Of a stretch of 64,000 nt of DNA, positions 1 to 19,800 are shown one piece after another (within the stretch, counting starts at the first letter, position 1; each line of letters starts with the position of its first letter). Source of the stretch: Bugulina stolonifera (taxonomy: Eukaryota; Bryozoa; Gymnolaemata; Cheilostomatida; Bugulidae); NCBI GenBank assembly GCA_935421135.1, contig OW285189.1, positions 11,367,072-11,431,071 on the forward strand, read 5' to 3'. The position numbers were made by a program, and so were the translations under genes. The notes below the pieces were generated by a model. That model saw nothing but the letters and a program-made list of their open reading frames with translations. It ran no database searches and was not told the DNA's origin.

Positions 1-307
1 TAGGAGAAGTACATGAACATGAAATGTGAAGACTTAGTCAAACTGTATAATTATGTATATGTAGTAAATGTACGTATGGGTCTATGTTATACATATTGTA
101 GTAATCACATCGAAAATAGTAGCGCAATGTCATAATAACTTTGTAATAGAAATACATGTACATTATAACTTTTTATATTATGTACCTGATACAGTGTACT
201 ATATACATGTACATGGAGGGCCAATAGTATGAGACGACAATTCCCAAAGCACAATCATGATGTGTTTACCAATATTGAGTACAAAGTTTGAGGTTTCTAA
301 TTACTAG

Positions 308-3300
308 TGCCAGCAGAGATAGACTTGGATACTTCATCACCTGATGTGGAAGCTCCTCAAGGTACTACGGTTAGTCTGTACTGCAATGCAACAGGCTATC
401 CCACTCCAAATGTAACCTGGGTTAAAAGGCAAGCAGATGAGCCTAGTTATAGCACAAACATTGTCAGTGAGTTATCCTCTCTTTACTAATAAATGTATAT
501 GTATAGCATGTCCTCTTCTACTAGTATCTGTATATGTATAGCATGTCCTCTTCTAGTAGTATCTGTCTAGCATGTCCTCCTCTACTAGTATATGTATAGC
601 ATGTCCTCCTCCCCTAGTATCTGTATAGCATGTCCTCCTCTACTAGTATCTGTATATCATGTCCTCCTCTACTAGTATCTGTATAGCATATCCTCCTCTA
701 CTAGTACCTGTATAGCATGTCCTTCTCTACTAGTATCTGTATAGCATGTTCTCCTCTAGTAGTATCTGTATAGCATGTCCTCCTCTATTAGTATCTGTAT
801 AGCATGTCCTCCTCTACTAGTACCTGTATAGCATGTCCTTATTTGGTGCATTATAATCTAGTGCTATGGAAAGTAGCCACAGAATGATATATTGTATATA
901 TTGTAATGTTTTTTAGTACTATTGCATACGAGAGCCGAGGGCTACAAGTATGTGAAGGGCTTGGAAGGTGGTAGAGGTCGACCAAGTATACCTTCTGCTC
1001 ATTACATAAAAGAGTGAACAGTTATGGGTGCTCTTTATGGTGTAGATTGTAGATTATATCAGACGTAGGCCGATGCCAAGACTTATTGGAGCTCAGGACC
1101 GACGTAGGTCATGTAGAGTTTATACTCCGAGGGAGTGTAGAGAAAGAATGTCTAACTTTGAGAACCTAAGGCCGACGCTAGGTTCATTAGAACCCGGGAT
1201 CGGCCTAAGCCTAAGGGGTGGATAGAGATATGCTTAGCCTAGGATGAGGTGAACTCGAGCCGTACTGAATCCAAAGGATTCTCAGGTGGAGTTACCCGCC
1301 TAAAGAGTAAGCCTCTGTAGGTTGAGTTAGGAGATGTTGCTTTATTCAAGCGCAATCAACAACTGAATTACAACACAAAATGCACCGCCTTATATACATA
1401 ACAAACTTCCGGCCAAAAGAGCCCGACATGGTGTCGACTATTTGACATGGGGTCGGCTCCGGAACTGACGCAACAATATGTCTGGTTTCACCCGACTCGG
1501 CCACATAAAAGGTCGGCCTTCGCACAAAATGTGCTTACAATAAGGAGAAACATGTCGTATATAATTATGAGCTAAATCTAAAAGGTCGGCCACGAAGGTA
1601 CTATATAAAATAGCAAAAAGACTAATAATTCATAATCAAGCAAGAACAGACAATTACTAAATAGGTATATAAGTGTGGGAAAAACCAAGTTGCAATAGAA
1701 CGTAATCCCAAGGCTTGATTGCTAGTACATATGTATATAAGACATGCAGTATATATAAGATAATAACGAATGCATAGGTGAGTATGGATAACAATGCATG
1801 GATAAGAATAGGTAATTAATGTCAGCTATTATAATGTCAGTGTGGCTGGCCTAGGTGCCATTACCACGGAGGCTGTTTCACCACAATGTTACCTCTATCT
1901 ATTTTATTTGTTGACGTTTTTGTCTCTATCCACCTTGAGCACTCAGAATATCGTACCTTTGGCAACACATGAGACCCAGTTTGAGGTTTTCAAATTTGCA
2001 AATTGCAATACATGTAGTCCTGAGCATCAATAAGCTTTTGGTAAAAAGAGGAAAATTGTCATGCTTATAGCAATGTATTGTAATGTTTTTAGTGTATGAT
2101 TACGTACGAGTACCGATGTAGCACGGGTACGGGAAGCGCTTGGTAGTTAGTAGTGGGCTGCCAAGGTAACTTCCACACGTTACATAAAGAGTGAACAGTT
2201 AAGTTAAGCTCTTGTGATTATTGATGAAGACGTAAGCCGAGGCTGAGACTCATTAAAGAGTCCAGGGTCGACGTAGGTCTGGTAGTTTATACTCCAAAGG
2301 AGTGTAGAAAGTAGTAATGCTGATCTAAGGGCTTAGACCCAACGTTAGATTCATGAAGAATCCGGGATCGGCTAAAGTCCGATGGTGTAAAACTCACAAA
2401 GAGTGTAGAAAGAGTACTTAAACGAGTATGAGGACGAGCTCGGGCGCTGAGGTCTAAAAGACCAGGGCTAGAGCTGCCTGCCTGCAAGATTGAGACTCTG
2501 TAGGTTGAGTTAGGAGATGTTGCTTTATTAGAGCGCAATCAACAACTGATTTGTACAACAAAATGCGTGAGCTTTTATACATAGGATACATCCGGTAAAA
2601 AGGGACGATATGGTATCGGGCCGGAAATTGCCTAACAATATGGCGAAGTTCCGCCCAAGGTCGGCCATCAAAAAGGTCGGCCTTGCACAAAAAGTGCTTA
2701 CAATATGCTAAAACAGATTATATATAAGTATGACTGTGTTCTGAGACATCGGCCCCAAAAGTATACAGGTAAAAAGACTTCGAGTAATAATCAGGCAAAC
2801 ATGTAATTGCACACAATAGTATTATAATTGAACTATACAATGAATGCGATGGCCTGATTGGCTAATAATAGTATAACACACATCATGCACGCAGTAGTTG
2901 ATAATAATGGTAAGATAATAGTGTAATGTCAAGCATATATAAGATAATGAGATATTGTCAGTGTGTAGTGTCATGGGAGACTACTACTACTACTACGGAG
3001 GCTGATTCACTACAGTATTATACAATGTGCGTATGATTAGTAATATACTGTGACGTATGTTTACAGAGTTACAACAGAGTAGTTCTACCCTCATTCTGTG
3101 GAAGGTCGCGAGGTACCTGGATGAGATTTACACGTGTTCAGCTAGTAATGGCTATGGCAACCCAGATGAACATTCTATGAGAGTCACTGTAAAATGTAAG
3201 TGTGATAATTAAAATACAAACTGCTTACTAGTTTACTCCATATCACACGTCACATGGGATAAACATGAATTACAAAAGACTATAAAAAGCTCAACAGCAG

Positions 3301-5640
3301 CAGGATAGCAATCAGATAGCGCTGTAGTAATAAAGGCGTATATACTATACTATATTGTAATGGTTTCTGTGATTTGGTGCGGTCGTCCTTGGACGACTAT
3401 CGACCCAGAAATGAAGTGCCTATGAGTGGTAATAGGACTTCGCATTACATGAAAGATCGAGCGGTCTCAGTAGCCCAATAACTACCAGAGACGACCCATC
3501 TGGTCCCAAGTCTGACCTTCAGACTACACGTTGAAAGAGAGTGTTCCGACCTAGTAGGTGGTTCGCTAAGCGAATGACCTGACAAAAGGAAGTGAAAGTC
3601 TCTGTATCAAGTATAGATGTGTCTTTATTGAAAGCCAAGTGAAGACTGAGACAATGAACAGTAAAACAATGCCCTTTATATAGTATAAGGACTTCCGGCC
3701 GACGTAAGGTCGGGAAAAGACGACGTGAGGTCGTCCGGAAGTTGCGCAACAAGATGGCCGCCGGAAGCCCGACGGCCGACCCAAAATAGGCCGGGTTCTA
3801 CAAAAGTTGCTTATAATGGTCCAATTCATGTACAAAATGAATATCAATGGATTCTGAGAGGTCGGGCCTCTGTACATGGGTATAAAAGGCATCAAAAGAC
3901 TTAGTAATAATTATACAAGTATATACGATAACATATAGTAATTTACAAGCAGATATATACATGTATATGCACACAATAATGAGTGTCAGGTGTAGGAGAC
4001 GACTGTGCGTACCATTACAATATCTCATGATAAACATGGGGAATTCATAAGCCATTAATAATAGCACAAAGTTGTCTTCTCTCTCTTTTTTTCTTTAAAC
4101 TAAAGAAGAGAGAGAAGACAACTTTGAATTTACACGATGTACATTTACATAAGAGAATGATAAATGGATAACAGTGCAGTTTATTTAATTGATGTATGAC
4201 TTTAGTTCAGCCAGAGATCAGGACTATGCAGAGAAAGGTTCTACAATATAAAGGGAGAGATGTACAGTTCTCCTGTAACATTGCTGGATATGAGACTCCT
4301 AAGATGTATTTTGCTAAAGATAACTTTGAGATTGAAGACAGCCCTGTGAGACATAAGAAACATAAATACAGCTGGAAGGTGAGTAAATGGCTGTGGTGCA
4401 TGTAGGCTGCCATGGAAACACCAAGTATCTTACAGGGTGGAGTTCACAGTATTACTAGTTCGAAATACAAAACATGTAGGCTACCTTGCAAATACTGTAT
4501 CTTACAGGTGGAGTTCACTTGCTAAATCAATTCATAAAGTTTAAAACTCAATATTTTTGTAATACTGGTCTGATTATTTTTTATTTTTTCATTGTTTACT
4601 TTTTTAAAACACTTTTTGCATTTAAAAACGTAATTTAAACAAAAATATTAATCAACCAATCACGTTAACAAGCTGAGAAATTAATCCGCTCAGACCAATT
4701 CACACTGAGACGAAATTGTTTTAAAATGAGGGGGCACAACGATCTTACTAACCAGTTTGGTGAACACGCAAATATTTATTATTTATGTCCACATTTTAAA
4801 AATAAATCATTTGCTTGATTTTTGCGCTCCCATTGACTCACCATCGCCAAGACACCTTTAGAAGATCCTACTGTAGGTGATAGACAACACAAAGAGCCTG
4901 TATGTGGATTTACAAATTCAATTCAGCTGCTATGACTTTTTCTACATAACCATCAATGTTCAAATGGTTCAATCCCTCAATATTATCTTGAAATTTTTGT
5001 ACACTACAGAGGGAGGACAACTCTTAAGAATAATCAAATGATCGGCATGCTCCTGACATTGCATCATGAAAAGTCTAGCGGAGATGATTGCGTTTATTTA
5101 CACTCAATGTGTTGTCAGATAATTATTATTATTATCAGCTGCAGGACTCAGTCGACTACAAGATACAGATGAACCTTATGGTGTACGACATACAGGCTGA
5201 GGATTATGGGTATTATAGATGTGTGGCTGTCAACTCCCAAGGAAGGGACGAAAAGTTCATCGAACTCAAAGGTAAAATATGCAGCATACTCCTAGTACAT
5301 ACAGTTCAAATACAGGAATGTAAGTGAACAGAAAATTAGAATATTCATTCTAAAGGGCTAGAAGAAATGGTCAGCCTGTAATCTGTGTTCTGCAATACAT
5401 AACTAGCCCAACAAGTTGAGAATTGAAATATCAGTCCTTGGGGCCAAAGCTCATCTACAAGTTTAGTAACTAGCATTCACTATAGTATATTATGTTTCAG
5501 TGCCCTCAGAGCCGGAAATGACAAGCAAAGACAGTACCACCACAGCAAAACAATCCAAGGAGAACAGAGCTAATGAGAATAGTCTGACATACACACTTCT
5601 ATTCTTCATATCATCAGTATACTACTTATTATTGTACTGA
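308..5640 (+). CDS. Lachesin/IgLON-like GPI-anchored Ig-domain protein, 3' part (5' end outside window)
   Basis: Five terminal coding exons: 308-466, 3067-3195, 4206-4378, 5139-5271, 5501-5640 (TGA). All introns are GT-AG and phases agree (1,1,1,0,1). The first two exons make one Ig domain: VSLYCNATGYPTPNVTW supplies the B-strand Cys and core Trp, and DEIYTCSASNGYG supplies the F-strand Cys. Exons 3 and 4 make the next Ig domain (VQFSCNIAGYETP, then AEDYGYYRCVAVNSQG). The last exon is a Thr/Ser/Lys-rich stalk followed by a short hydrophobic tail (YTLLFFISSVYYLLLY) ending at the stop, typical of a GPI-attachment signal. In the lachesin family these would be Ig2 and Ig3; signal peptide and Ig1 should lie upstream of base 1. 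Third-domain C-strand Trp appears replaced (KMYFAKD). Family role is homophilic or heterophilic cell adhesion at the outer membrane; the exact orthologue is unknown. Confidence 0.85.
500..845. repeat. 29-bp minisatellite, about 11 units
   Basis: Tandem units of about 29 bp built around GTATAGCATGTCCTCCTCTA and CTAGTATCT. The array starts about 35 bp after the 5' splice site at 466/467 of the Ig gene, inside its intron. Some units vary in length. Confidence 0.9.
902..1885 (-). mobile_element. Solo-LTR-like element, copy 1
   Basis: About 984 bp that starts TGTAATG and ends CACCACA on the + strand. Read on the minus strand it has LTR promoter/terminator layout: TATATAAGG (1388-1396), then AATAAA (1341-1346) about 45 bp downstream. 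It shares blocks throughout with the copies at 2079-3014 and 3356-4019, such as GAGATGTTGCTTTATT, AAAGGTCGGCC and GTGCTTACAAT. Flanks are ATAT (898-901) and ATGT (1886-1889), an imperfect 4-bp duplication. No coding sequence, primer-binding site or second LTR is seen. Confidence 0.65.
2079..3014 (-). mobile_element. Solo-LTR-like element, copy 2
   Basis: About 936 bp, same family and orientation as 902-1885. Starts TGTAATG, ends CACTACA, and is flanked by identical GTAT (2075-2078 and 3015-3018). Minus-strand TATAAAAG at 2572-2579 and AATAAA at 2524-2529. It lies in the same intron as copy 1, with its right end about 50 bp before the exon at 3067. Confidence 0.7.
3356..4019 (-). mobile_element. 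Solo-LTR-like element, copy 3 (best-defined ends)
   Basis: 664 bp bounded by a perfect 8-bp inverted terminus, TGTAATGG and CCATTACA, and by ATAT on both sides (3352-3355 and 4020-4023). Minus strand has TATATAAAG at 3674-3682 followed by AATAAA at 3624-3629, the TATA and poly(A)-signal arrangement of an LTR. It is shorter and more diverged than the two neighbouring copies and sits in the next intron of the Ig gene. Confidence 0.75.
4068..4125. repeat. Perfect 20-bp-arm hairpin
   Basis: AAAGTTGTCTTCTCTCTCTT at 4068-4087 is followed after 18 bp by its exact reverse complement at 4106-4125. This is a strong snap-back structure in the intron 81 bp before the exon at 4206. Related AGTTGTCTTCTCTCTTCT strings occur near 11070 and 12230, so it may be a minimal inverted-repeat element. 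Confidence 0.85.
4379..5138. other. Intron without recognised content
   Basis: Intron between the third and fourth Ig exons. A degenerate direct repeat of about 45 bp ending TACAGGTGGAGTTCAC occurs near 4405-4450 and 4474-4518. The rest is AT-rich and I recognise nothing else. Confidence 0.6.
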
Positions 5641-7685
5641 GTGCTGTGGAGCTTACTATATAAGTTAAACAATATTGTATATTACTGTCTTATATATTGT
5701 CATCTCTTTCTAAGAATATAAACTATTACACATTCCGTTCAGTATGCCAAACTATACTATCCGGTTGACCAACAATCATGAGGCAGTAGGCATTGATTGT
5801 TTTGGTAGCTCATTTTCATCAAAACTTGTGATGGTAAATTGTCGGCTATTATCAGTAATTTGGAACAATCCCTCTTGATTGAGGTCACCTGACATGGCTG
5901 CCTATTATCATACAAACCTTTGTTTAGTGTGAGATGAGAAGTACTTACTAATCCGTGTTATCATCAAATCATTTACAGTTGCATTGTATACTCTCTCATT
6001 ATTGTTAGTGATTTTTCTGTGAATATATTATTATCAATTTCTAATCATTGCAAATTGCTGTGCAAGTTTGAAATTTTTTTGTTGCAGATGTGCTTGTATT
6101 TCTAGCTAACACATTATCTTATTCACATTATAAATTTGTATTTTGCACATTGTACATGTATGTTGCTATAAAAGTAGTGTGTACATGTAGTATTTTGAAG
6201 TGATGATTTATAACAATAATATTTAATAATAATAATTTAATCAATATAATGTTTATTTTAATGTCGTGTCATTGTTTGTGTATTAGGAGTCATGCTCTCT
6301 TTAACTTAGGAAAAATTGGAAAAATTGTGTAGGTCTAGCTTATGTGCATATATGTGTATTCCAATAATAATATACCTCACTATACCACCTTATTCAACTT
6401 GTTGTAAGCAAATATATATACATGTAGTTGGTACAATACACAATTATGTAACTAGCAAATCATCATATACATTGTACATACATTACAATCATAGGCCTGC
6501 ATACAGATACATGTATAAAATATGGCAAGCATGCTTTAATATTACATGCATATATTTCTCTCAATGATACCACACTATGTTAATAATCGCAATATGGTGG
6601 CATGAAATAAAATAATGCAATTACCTACATTTTTTCAAATGCATGAGACTGCCACCAGTCCAGTTCTAAGCCTGGTTGATGGTTACAACAATAGTTTCGG
6701 TCCAACAGCCTAGTGTGGCCAGCTGGTGGACCTGGTGGCTAGTATATAGCGTGCATATAGCTGTTCTACTGCAGTAGCACAAACAATATATCCCATTAAT
6801 TCATCATAGTTTGGTGTCGCAACTCCTAATTGATTAATGGCACATATTGATGCTGATAATCCCAAACATTGTTAATAGGTGCACTCACAGTAGACAAACA
6901 CAACAGAGTGCTTAATTTGTTGTTAAACATCCCAGATAATGGACTAATGAAATGTATTGTGCTTTCCCAGGTATATCTAAATATATTATTATCCTTGTGG
7001 ACCTTGAAATCATAGATTTAACATCTGCAGCGCCCCTGAAATTTATTTGATCCTGGGCTAATTTTAGTTCCTCCTTACAGTAAAGAGTTTACTCCAACCT
7101 ATTGTTTAGGCATTGTCTTAGGTGCACCTAGGGTGCTACAATGTGAACTACAACAGGACTGTCGCATTAGGCCTACATACAAATGTAGTTAGCGCACGTC
7201 TAATTTTTTTGCACAAAAATTTCATACTTACTTGCTACTTCATCATGATGTGTGTAATAACAAGAAACCATAATACTGTTACAGTATACTATAGAAATAT
7301 AATAAGGCTTATCTAGTCGATAATATCATACAACAGCGTCAAGAGCATCATCATACCATTTGCAGAAAGACCGTAAAGTTTTGCTGGAATATTTGAAAAA
7401 AGTTAACACAAGAACAGCAAAATTCCTACAGCTTTCAAATGTTGCATGTACATAATATGTGTGCAAAGATTATGGACCCCATTCTAACCCATTCATTGAG
7501 CTTCAGCTAATGATCATCCATAATGCAGAATCTCCGCCCCTTTTTTCCATGCACATGTACATTGTGTATATTTACAAAACTGCACTATATTTGTTATTTA
7601 TAAGAGCCATGACCTAGGGAACTTCTTACAACTCTCTATTACTGCAATACTAGTGTCCTTGAACCGGCAGAAACGAATTACCAAG
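5641..7685. other. 3' flank of the first Ig gene and intergenic space
   Basis: AT-rich sequence between the stop codon at 5640 and the candidate signal-peptide exon at 7686. It presumably holds the 3' UTR of the upstream gene and the promoter of the next. I see no convincing ORF, RNA gene or bounded transposon. Confidence 0.5.
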
Positions 7686-15157
<7,472 letters not shown>

Positions 15158-16040
15158 GTAAGGGGAGACAACTCCTCACAAGTAGCTAGGATCACCATGT
15201 GCCTTTCATGTGCAGTGCATAATGCGTATGATGTGTTACACAACTTTTAACAAACATGTTTACATGACCTTCCTATTAATGCTGAACATTGAACAACATT
15301 GGTTGAGATCAATTGTAAGCAGCATGTATGTACTTTTACGTAACGTAATACGATAAAATGCATATTATGCAGTCAACTTATTACCCTAAAACGGCTTACA
15401 TGTGACAGACATACACGTATAGATTGTCTCTACACAAATATGCATGCTTGTCAATTTACTCTGTTAGAATGAGGTAGATTCGGCATTTGGGAGTGGTGGA
15501 GGAGAGGCCGACATGCATGCTGATAGGCATGTATTTAGGAAATCAGCACTCTGCATATATCTAATAGCTGTACCCCTTAAACAATATCATTCACTACTCT
15601 TTGGAGACATCTAGAACTTAGGCTATATTGTGTAGCAAGACAACAATAAGTCTAGCAGGAGACCAGACTGTCACTACTAATTAAAGCAGCTGTTATGGAG
15701 TGTGTAGCAGAACGTGAACCCTGATTAGCCGGATTATTTGTAATAAGAAAGATAAAATCAATAGATATTCTTATAGAATGGGAGTTAAGCCCCCACGTAT
15801 TGTGTTATTATCTCTAGCTTGGGAATCCTCACTATTGCCAACAATTACAATTATTTATCAGTGTTTAGTTATCTTATAACTCCTGACTCCAAGATTATTA
15901 GAATATCTGGAAAATAATTGGCTGCTGTTATTGGAAAAGTCAGCTTGTAAGAAATAAGCTCCCATGATGTCTGACATGACCAAACAGGTGCTTGTTGTAT
16001 AGGTTCACTCAGGCTTTATAACTATTGCTCATTTACAACC
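15158..16040. other. Intron/promoter region before the second signal-peptide exon
   Basis: No exon, RNA gene or bounded repeat recognised. If the 16041 first exon is real, its promoter should lie here. Confidence 0.45.
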
Positions 16041-19000
16041 ATGTTAAGCAACATGATTGACATAAAATATATTTACCTTATAGCCGCATTTAGTACTACA
16101 TCAAAAGGTAATGTGTGTTTATATCAGAGTTAATAAATTTGCAACACCGAATATACATAACATAACATAATAAAAGTTATACTTTGTAGTTTTGTAGAAC
16201 TGCTGTTACAGCACCACATCTGTTTTACTATGAGTCTGTTAAGTTTATTACACATTCAAACCAATTGGTGTTTTATTGAGCTTCATCCAGCACTAATTTT
16301 GCTTTAAAAATTATTGAATCAAAACTCATCAGTTAGAAATAAAATTATAATAGTTTTACTTTAGTTGCATGAAAATGATATAAAACAGTTAAATGTGTTA
16401 CCATGCGCTACTCAATAGTGTATCAGAAAACGGAAGAATCTGTGTACTGATATTTGTAAAGACACTGTTGTTTATGTTCAAAACTGTATATAATACATAT
16501 TGATTATAAAACAAAAAAGACAGCCTAATATAGTACAAGTATATATATATCCTAACCGGTACCTGGAAAAAAGTCTTGTAAATTGAGCATACTCTCCCTG
16601 AAAATTATCAGATTTAATAAAAATGTACGTATGGGTAAATGATTTATATTTTAGCATATTCTTAGATAACTCGCACTGATTTTTATCTTTTAGCTGAAGG
16701 TTTATATAATCTTCCCAAGTTTGATGAGACGACAGAGACGAACATAACAGCATATGTTGGAGATAGAGTGAGACTACCATGTACTATAAACAACCTGGGC
16801 AAAAAACAGGTAATCTACTGTAATATATCACAGGTAACCTACTGTAATATATCACAGGTAACCTACTGTAATATATCACAGGTAACCTACTGTAATATAC
16901 CACAGGTTACCTACTGTAATATACCACAGGTAACCTAATATACATTGTATATCACATGTGATATACAATGGTAGGTTACCTGCAGGTAACCTACTGTAAT
17001 ATACCACATGTAACCTACTGTAATATATCACAGGTAACCTACTGTAATATATCACAGGTAACCTACTGTAATATACCACAGGTAACCTACTGTAAAATAC
17101 CACTGGTAACCTGATCTAATATGTCACAGGTAACCTCATTTAATATACCACAATTAACCTAATATACATATCACAGGTAACATATACATGCAATGCAAGT
17201 AATCTAGTATTGTTCCAGATAATATAAATGTATATTATAACATGTAACTCAAGGGTATTATAAGATATTAAGATATAATCTGTAACCTATATATTTGTAG
17301 CTAACCTCTATACCAAGATCAGTGTACATTGTATACATGCAAATACATGTACATGTATGTAAGAAGTATAGAGACCTCTTAGATCAATCAATTTTAAAAT
17401 AGTTTTGAAATATTATGTGCAGACAAACTTAATTTCACTTGAGCTTCAATTAAATTCCAGATATCTGCTTCAATTAAAGCAAGAATTAAACTGCAGCCAA
17501 ATAAAGGAAAAGTCACCCAATAGAATTCTTAAGAAGAAATTTATATATGCATTCCGGCTTAATCACAATAATATTGCAACAGACCATGGGTACAATGTAG
17601 ACTAAATATATGATAAACTAATGCTTAGAAGATACGAAGTTTCTAGTCTCAATATAAATATGTAGACATAGCGTACGACATTTACTTATCAGATAACCTG
17701 GCAAAGGAAAGGGAGGCCATACCCCCTGACAATTTCAACCAACAGTTTTTTTGATAAAGGAAAATACATTGCGGAACAATACGGCTCTAACCAATGGAAC
17801 CTGATAATCAGCGATGTAGAGAAAACGGATAGCGGAGCATATCTGTGTAAAATAACCACTCGTCTCATGAGAATGGAGAAGGAAGTCTACCTGACAGTGA
17901 AAGGTATTTGTCAGCCACCTCTTCATGAGTTCGATTTAACATGTTGTACAGATCTCTATAGTATGCAGCGTCAAGTCTCATATATATTATCTACAACTTA
18001 GCGTACATGTGCTTGTTTGCCTATACGATATATATGCATATCTGTTTCATGGCTAGCGAGAAGAACATATCAATCTTCAATAAATATATGGTTGTGATTC
18101 TACATCATATAATATGTTAATTGATCAAATACCCATTTTGTATAAAATATTGATGTCATTGTAACAGCCAGATATGGCTCACTACATATTAGCCATGGGA
18201 ACGACGTTCCAATTCTGTGTGCAATATACATGTAGTTGTTAATTTAACTATTGAACGCAGAAACACAACCAAATGGACTCGTTAAGAGATATGTAGAAGA
18301 GGGGACAACTCTCAAGCTCATCTGTAACAGCACCTACCTGGAGCGCGTAGATGGACAGAGAATGGTGTATGGAGATTATATACAGTGGTACAGAGTAAGT
18401 GTAATTTATTTATAGGCACTATAAATATCATGGAGGAAAACATGATACTCAATGATAACAACTGTCCTTCCGACTCCCCCTCCATTGGCAGAAGCAGCAA
18501 TTTCCCCAGGGTTAAACGTGCAGCACATGCATAATAAAGTTACTTGTTAGACTTAATTAAACGACGCTTCAGCGTTTAATAGAAACACGATCTAAAAAGC
18601 AGACGATGGGTTTCGCATTTGGGGGAAGGGAGATTTTCGAGGTAAAGCAGAGTATTTTCCCCTTCAATATCTGGGCACTATACGTGTGCAGATTGTACAC
18701 CAGAGTATGAAGTTTACTATTCATCGTCTGTCCGAATAAAATGTATATTATGGTGGAAATTAGATATTCTCCTCCAAGTGATGAACAACCTGCTGACTAA
18801 ATGCTGCCATTTTTCTATATGTATATGATAATTATATCTACATGTATATTTACTATATATTTACATGTATATTTAGTATAATTATATGTTTATAACATAG
18901 TTATATCTACAGCATAGGTATATTTATAGCGTACGCTATGTTTATATTTAGTTATATTTAGTATGCATATCTGTGGGCTGAACAAGTTGGGATAGGAGCT

Positions 19001-19800
19001 AATAACTGTTCTTGGAGTTGTTTTCCATCTTAATAAAAAGAAGACAACTTCGAAATAGTAACAGTACCCTTCAGTACACACTTATTTAGTCTTAAAAATG
19101 GAGGGGGAGGGGGGGGGGTGTTGATTGTGAAGAGGTGAATACTTATAATGAAATGATGTGGAATCTTGTAGAATGATAAGAAGATAGACTCTAATGCTAG
19201 GAATGGTATCATGATACTAAATGAAATAAGGGGAAAAGAAGCGAGGTCCACACTTACAATAGAGGGAATCAAGAGCAAGCACCTTGGCACCTACCACTGT
19301 GCCTCTCTAGATAAAACTAATGCTAAGTTTATCATCTCATTTAAAGACTCACAGATGTCAAAGGATCAACCCTTAGACACCAGACAACGAGTGCCTGAAC
19401 CATCCGTAGCAGGTGGGTCATAGGTCTGGGCTGCAAATACACCCCCATAAATTAGTTTCAATTAAGTGTCTATTCAATTTCAACCAGCTTAGTAAGTAGA
19501 AAGAAAGTCTTTTCACAAATAATATCCTGTTTGGCATAATGGGTTCCGCTAATGCAAAAAGTGGTTTGTAAAATAATATTTTAGTTTAGTTAGAGATTAT
19601 TGCTTGTCCAATGATCTGGTTTTTCACATACTCCAAAATGGAGATGTACATGTAATAATTATTCTATATTATAGAACACATGCTCCTATTTTACAGAATT
19701 GGTGGATACTGATGAGGAAAATAAAGGCAACCAATATGGCAGTAGAAACCTGCTATTAGTTGCCTTCTCTCTTACTCTTAGTGCGGGTTTCCAGGTGTAA
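16041..19800 (+). CDS. Lachesin-like GPI-anchored protein with two Ig domains
   Basis: Six exons: 16041-16107, 16694-16809, 17693-17903, 18261-18394, 19172-19412, 19697-19800 (TAA). Phases 1,0,1,0,1 agree and give 290 residues. Exon 1 encodes a signal-like segment (IDIKYIYLIAAFSTTSKG; an in-frame ATG at 16053 is an alternative start). Ig1 spans about residues 25-131, with Cys52 (RVRLPCTI), Trp64 (ITWQRKG) and Cys113 in DSGAYLCKI. Ig2 spans about 135-230, with Cys153, Trp174 and Cys219 (GTYHCASLD). The last exon is an acidic stalk plus a hydrophobic end (LLLVAFSLTLSAGFQV) without a cytoplasmic tail, fitting GPI attachment. The 7686/14999 exons may replace exon 1. It lies in tandem with the Ig gene at 308-5640 and is probably its paralogue, lacking one Ig domain. 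AATAAA signals occur at 20243 and 20292. Confidence 0.85.
16810..17175. repeat. 24-bp minisatellite made of repeated 5' splice sites
   Basis: Starts at the first intron base after the Ig1 exon end. The unit is CAG followed by GTAACCTACTGTAATATATC A, so each unit repeats the exon-end CAG and the GTAA donor. The first five units (16810-16929) are open in the exon frame; a TAA follows at 16936. A perfect 26-bp palindrome sits at 16944-16969, and units continue to about 17175 with drift. Confidence 0.95.

Noticed and set aside
902..3014. A single small retrotransposon (TRIM) with LTRs at 902-1885 and 2079-3014
   Set aside because: The 193 bp between them has no TGG-type primer-binding site or polypurine tract, the two copies are strongly diverged, and copy 2 has its own perfect GTAT duplication; independent solo insertions fit better.
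3566..3895. 109-codon frame inside the third LTR-like copy
   Set aside because: No similarity to known protein features; spans the TATA and poly(A) motifs of the element.
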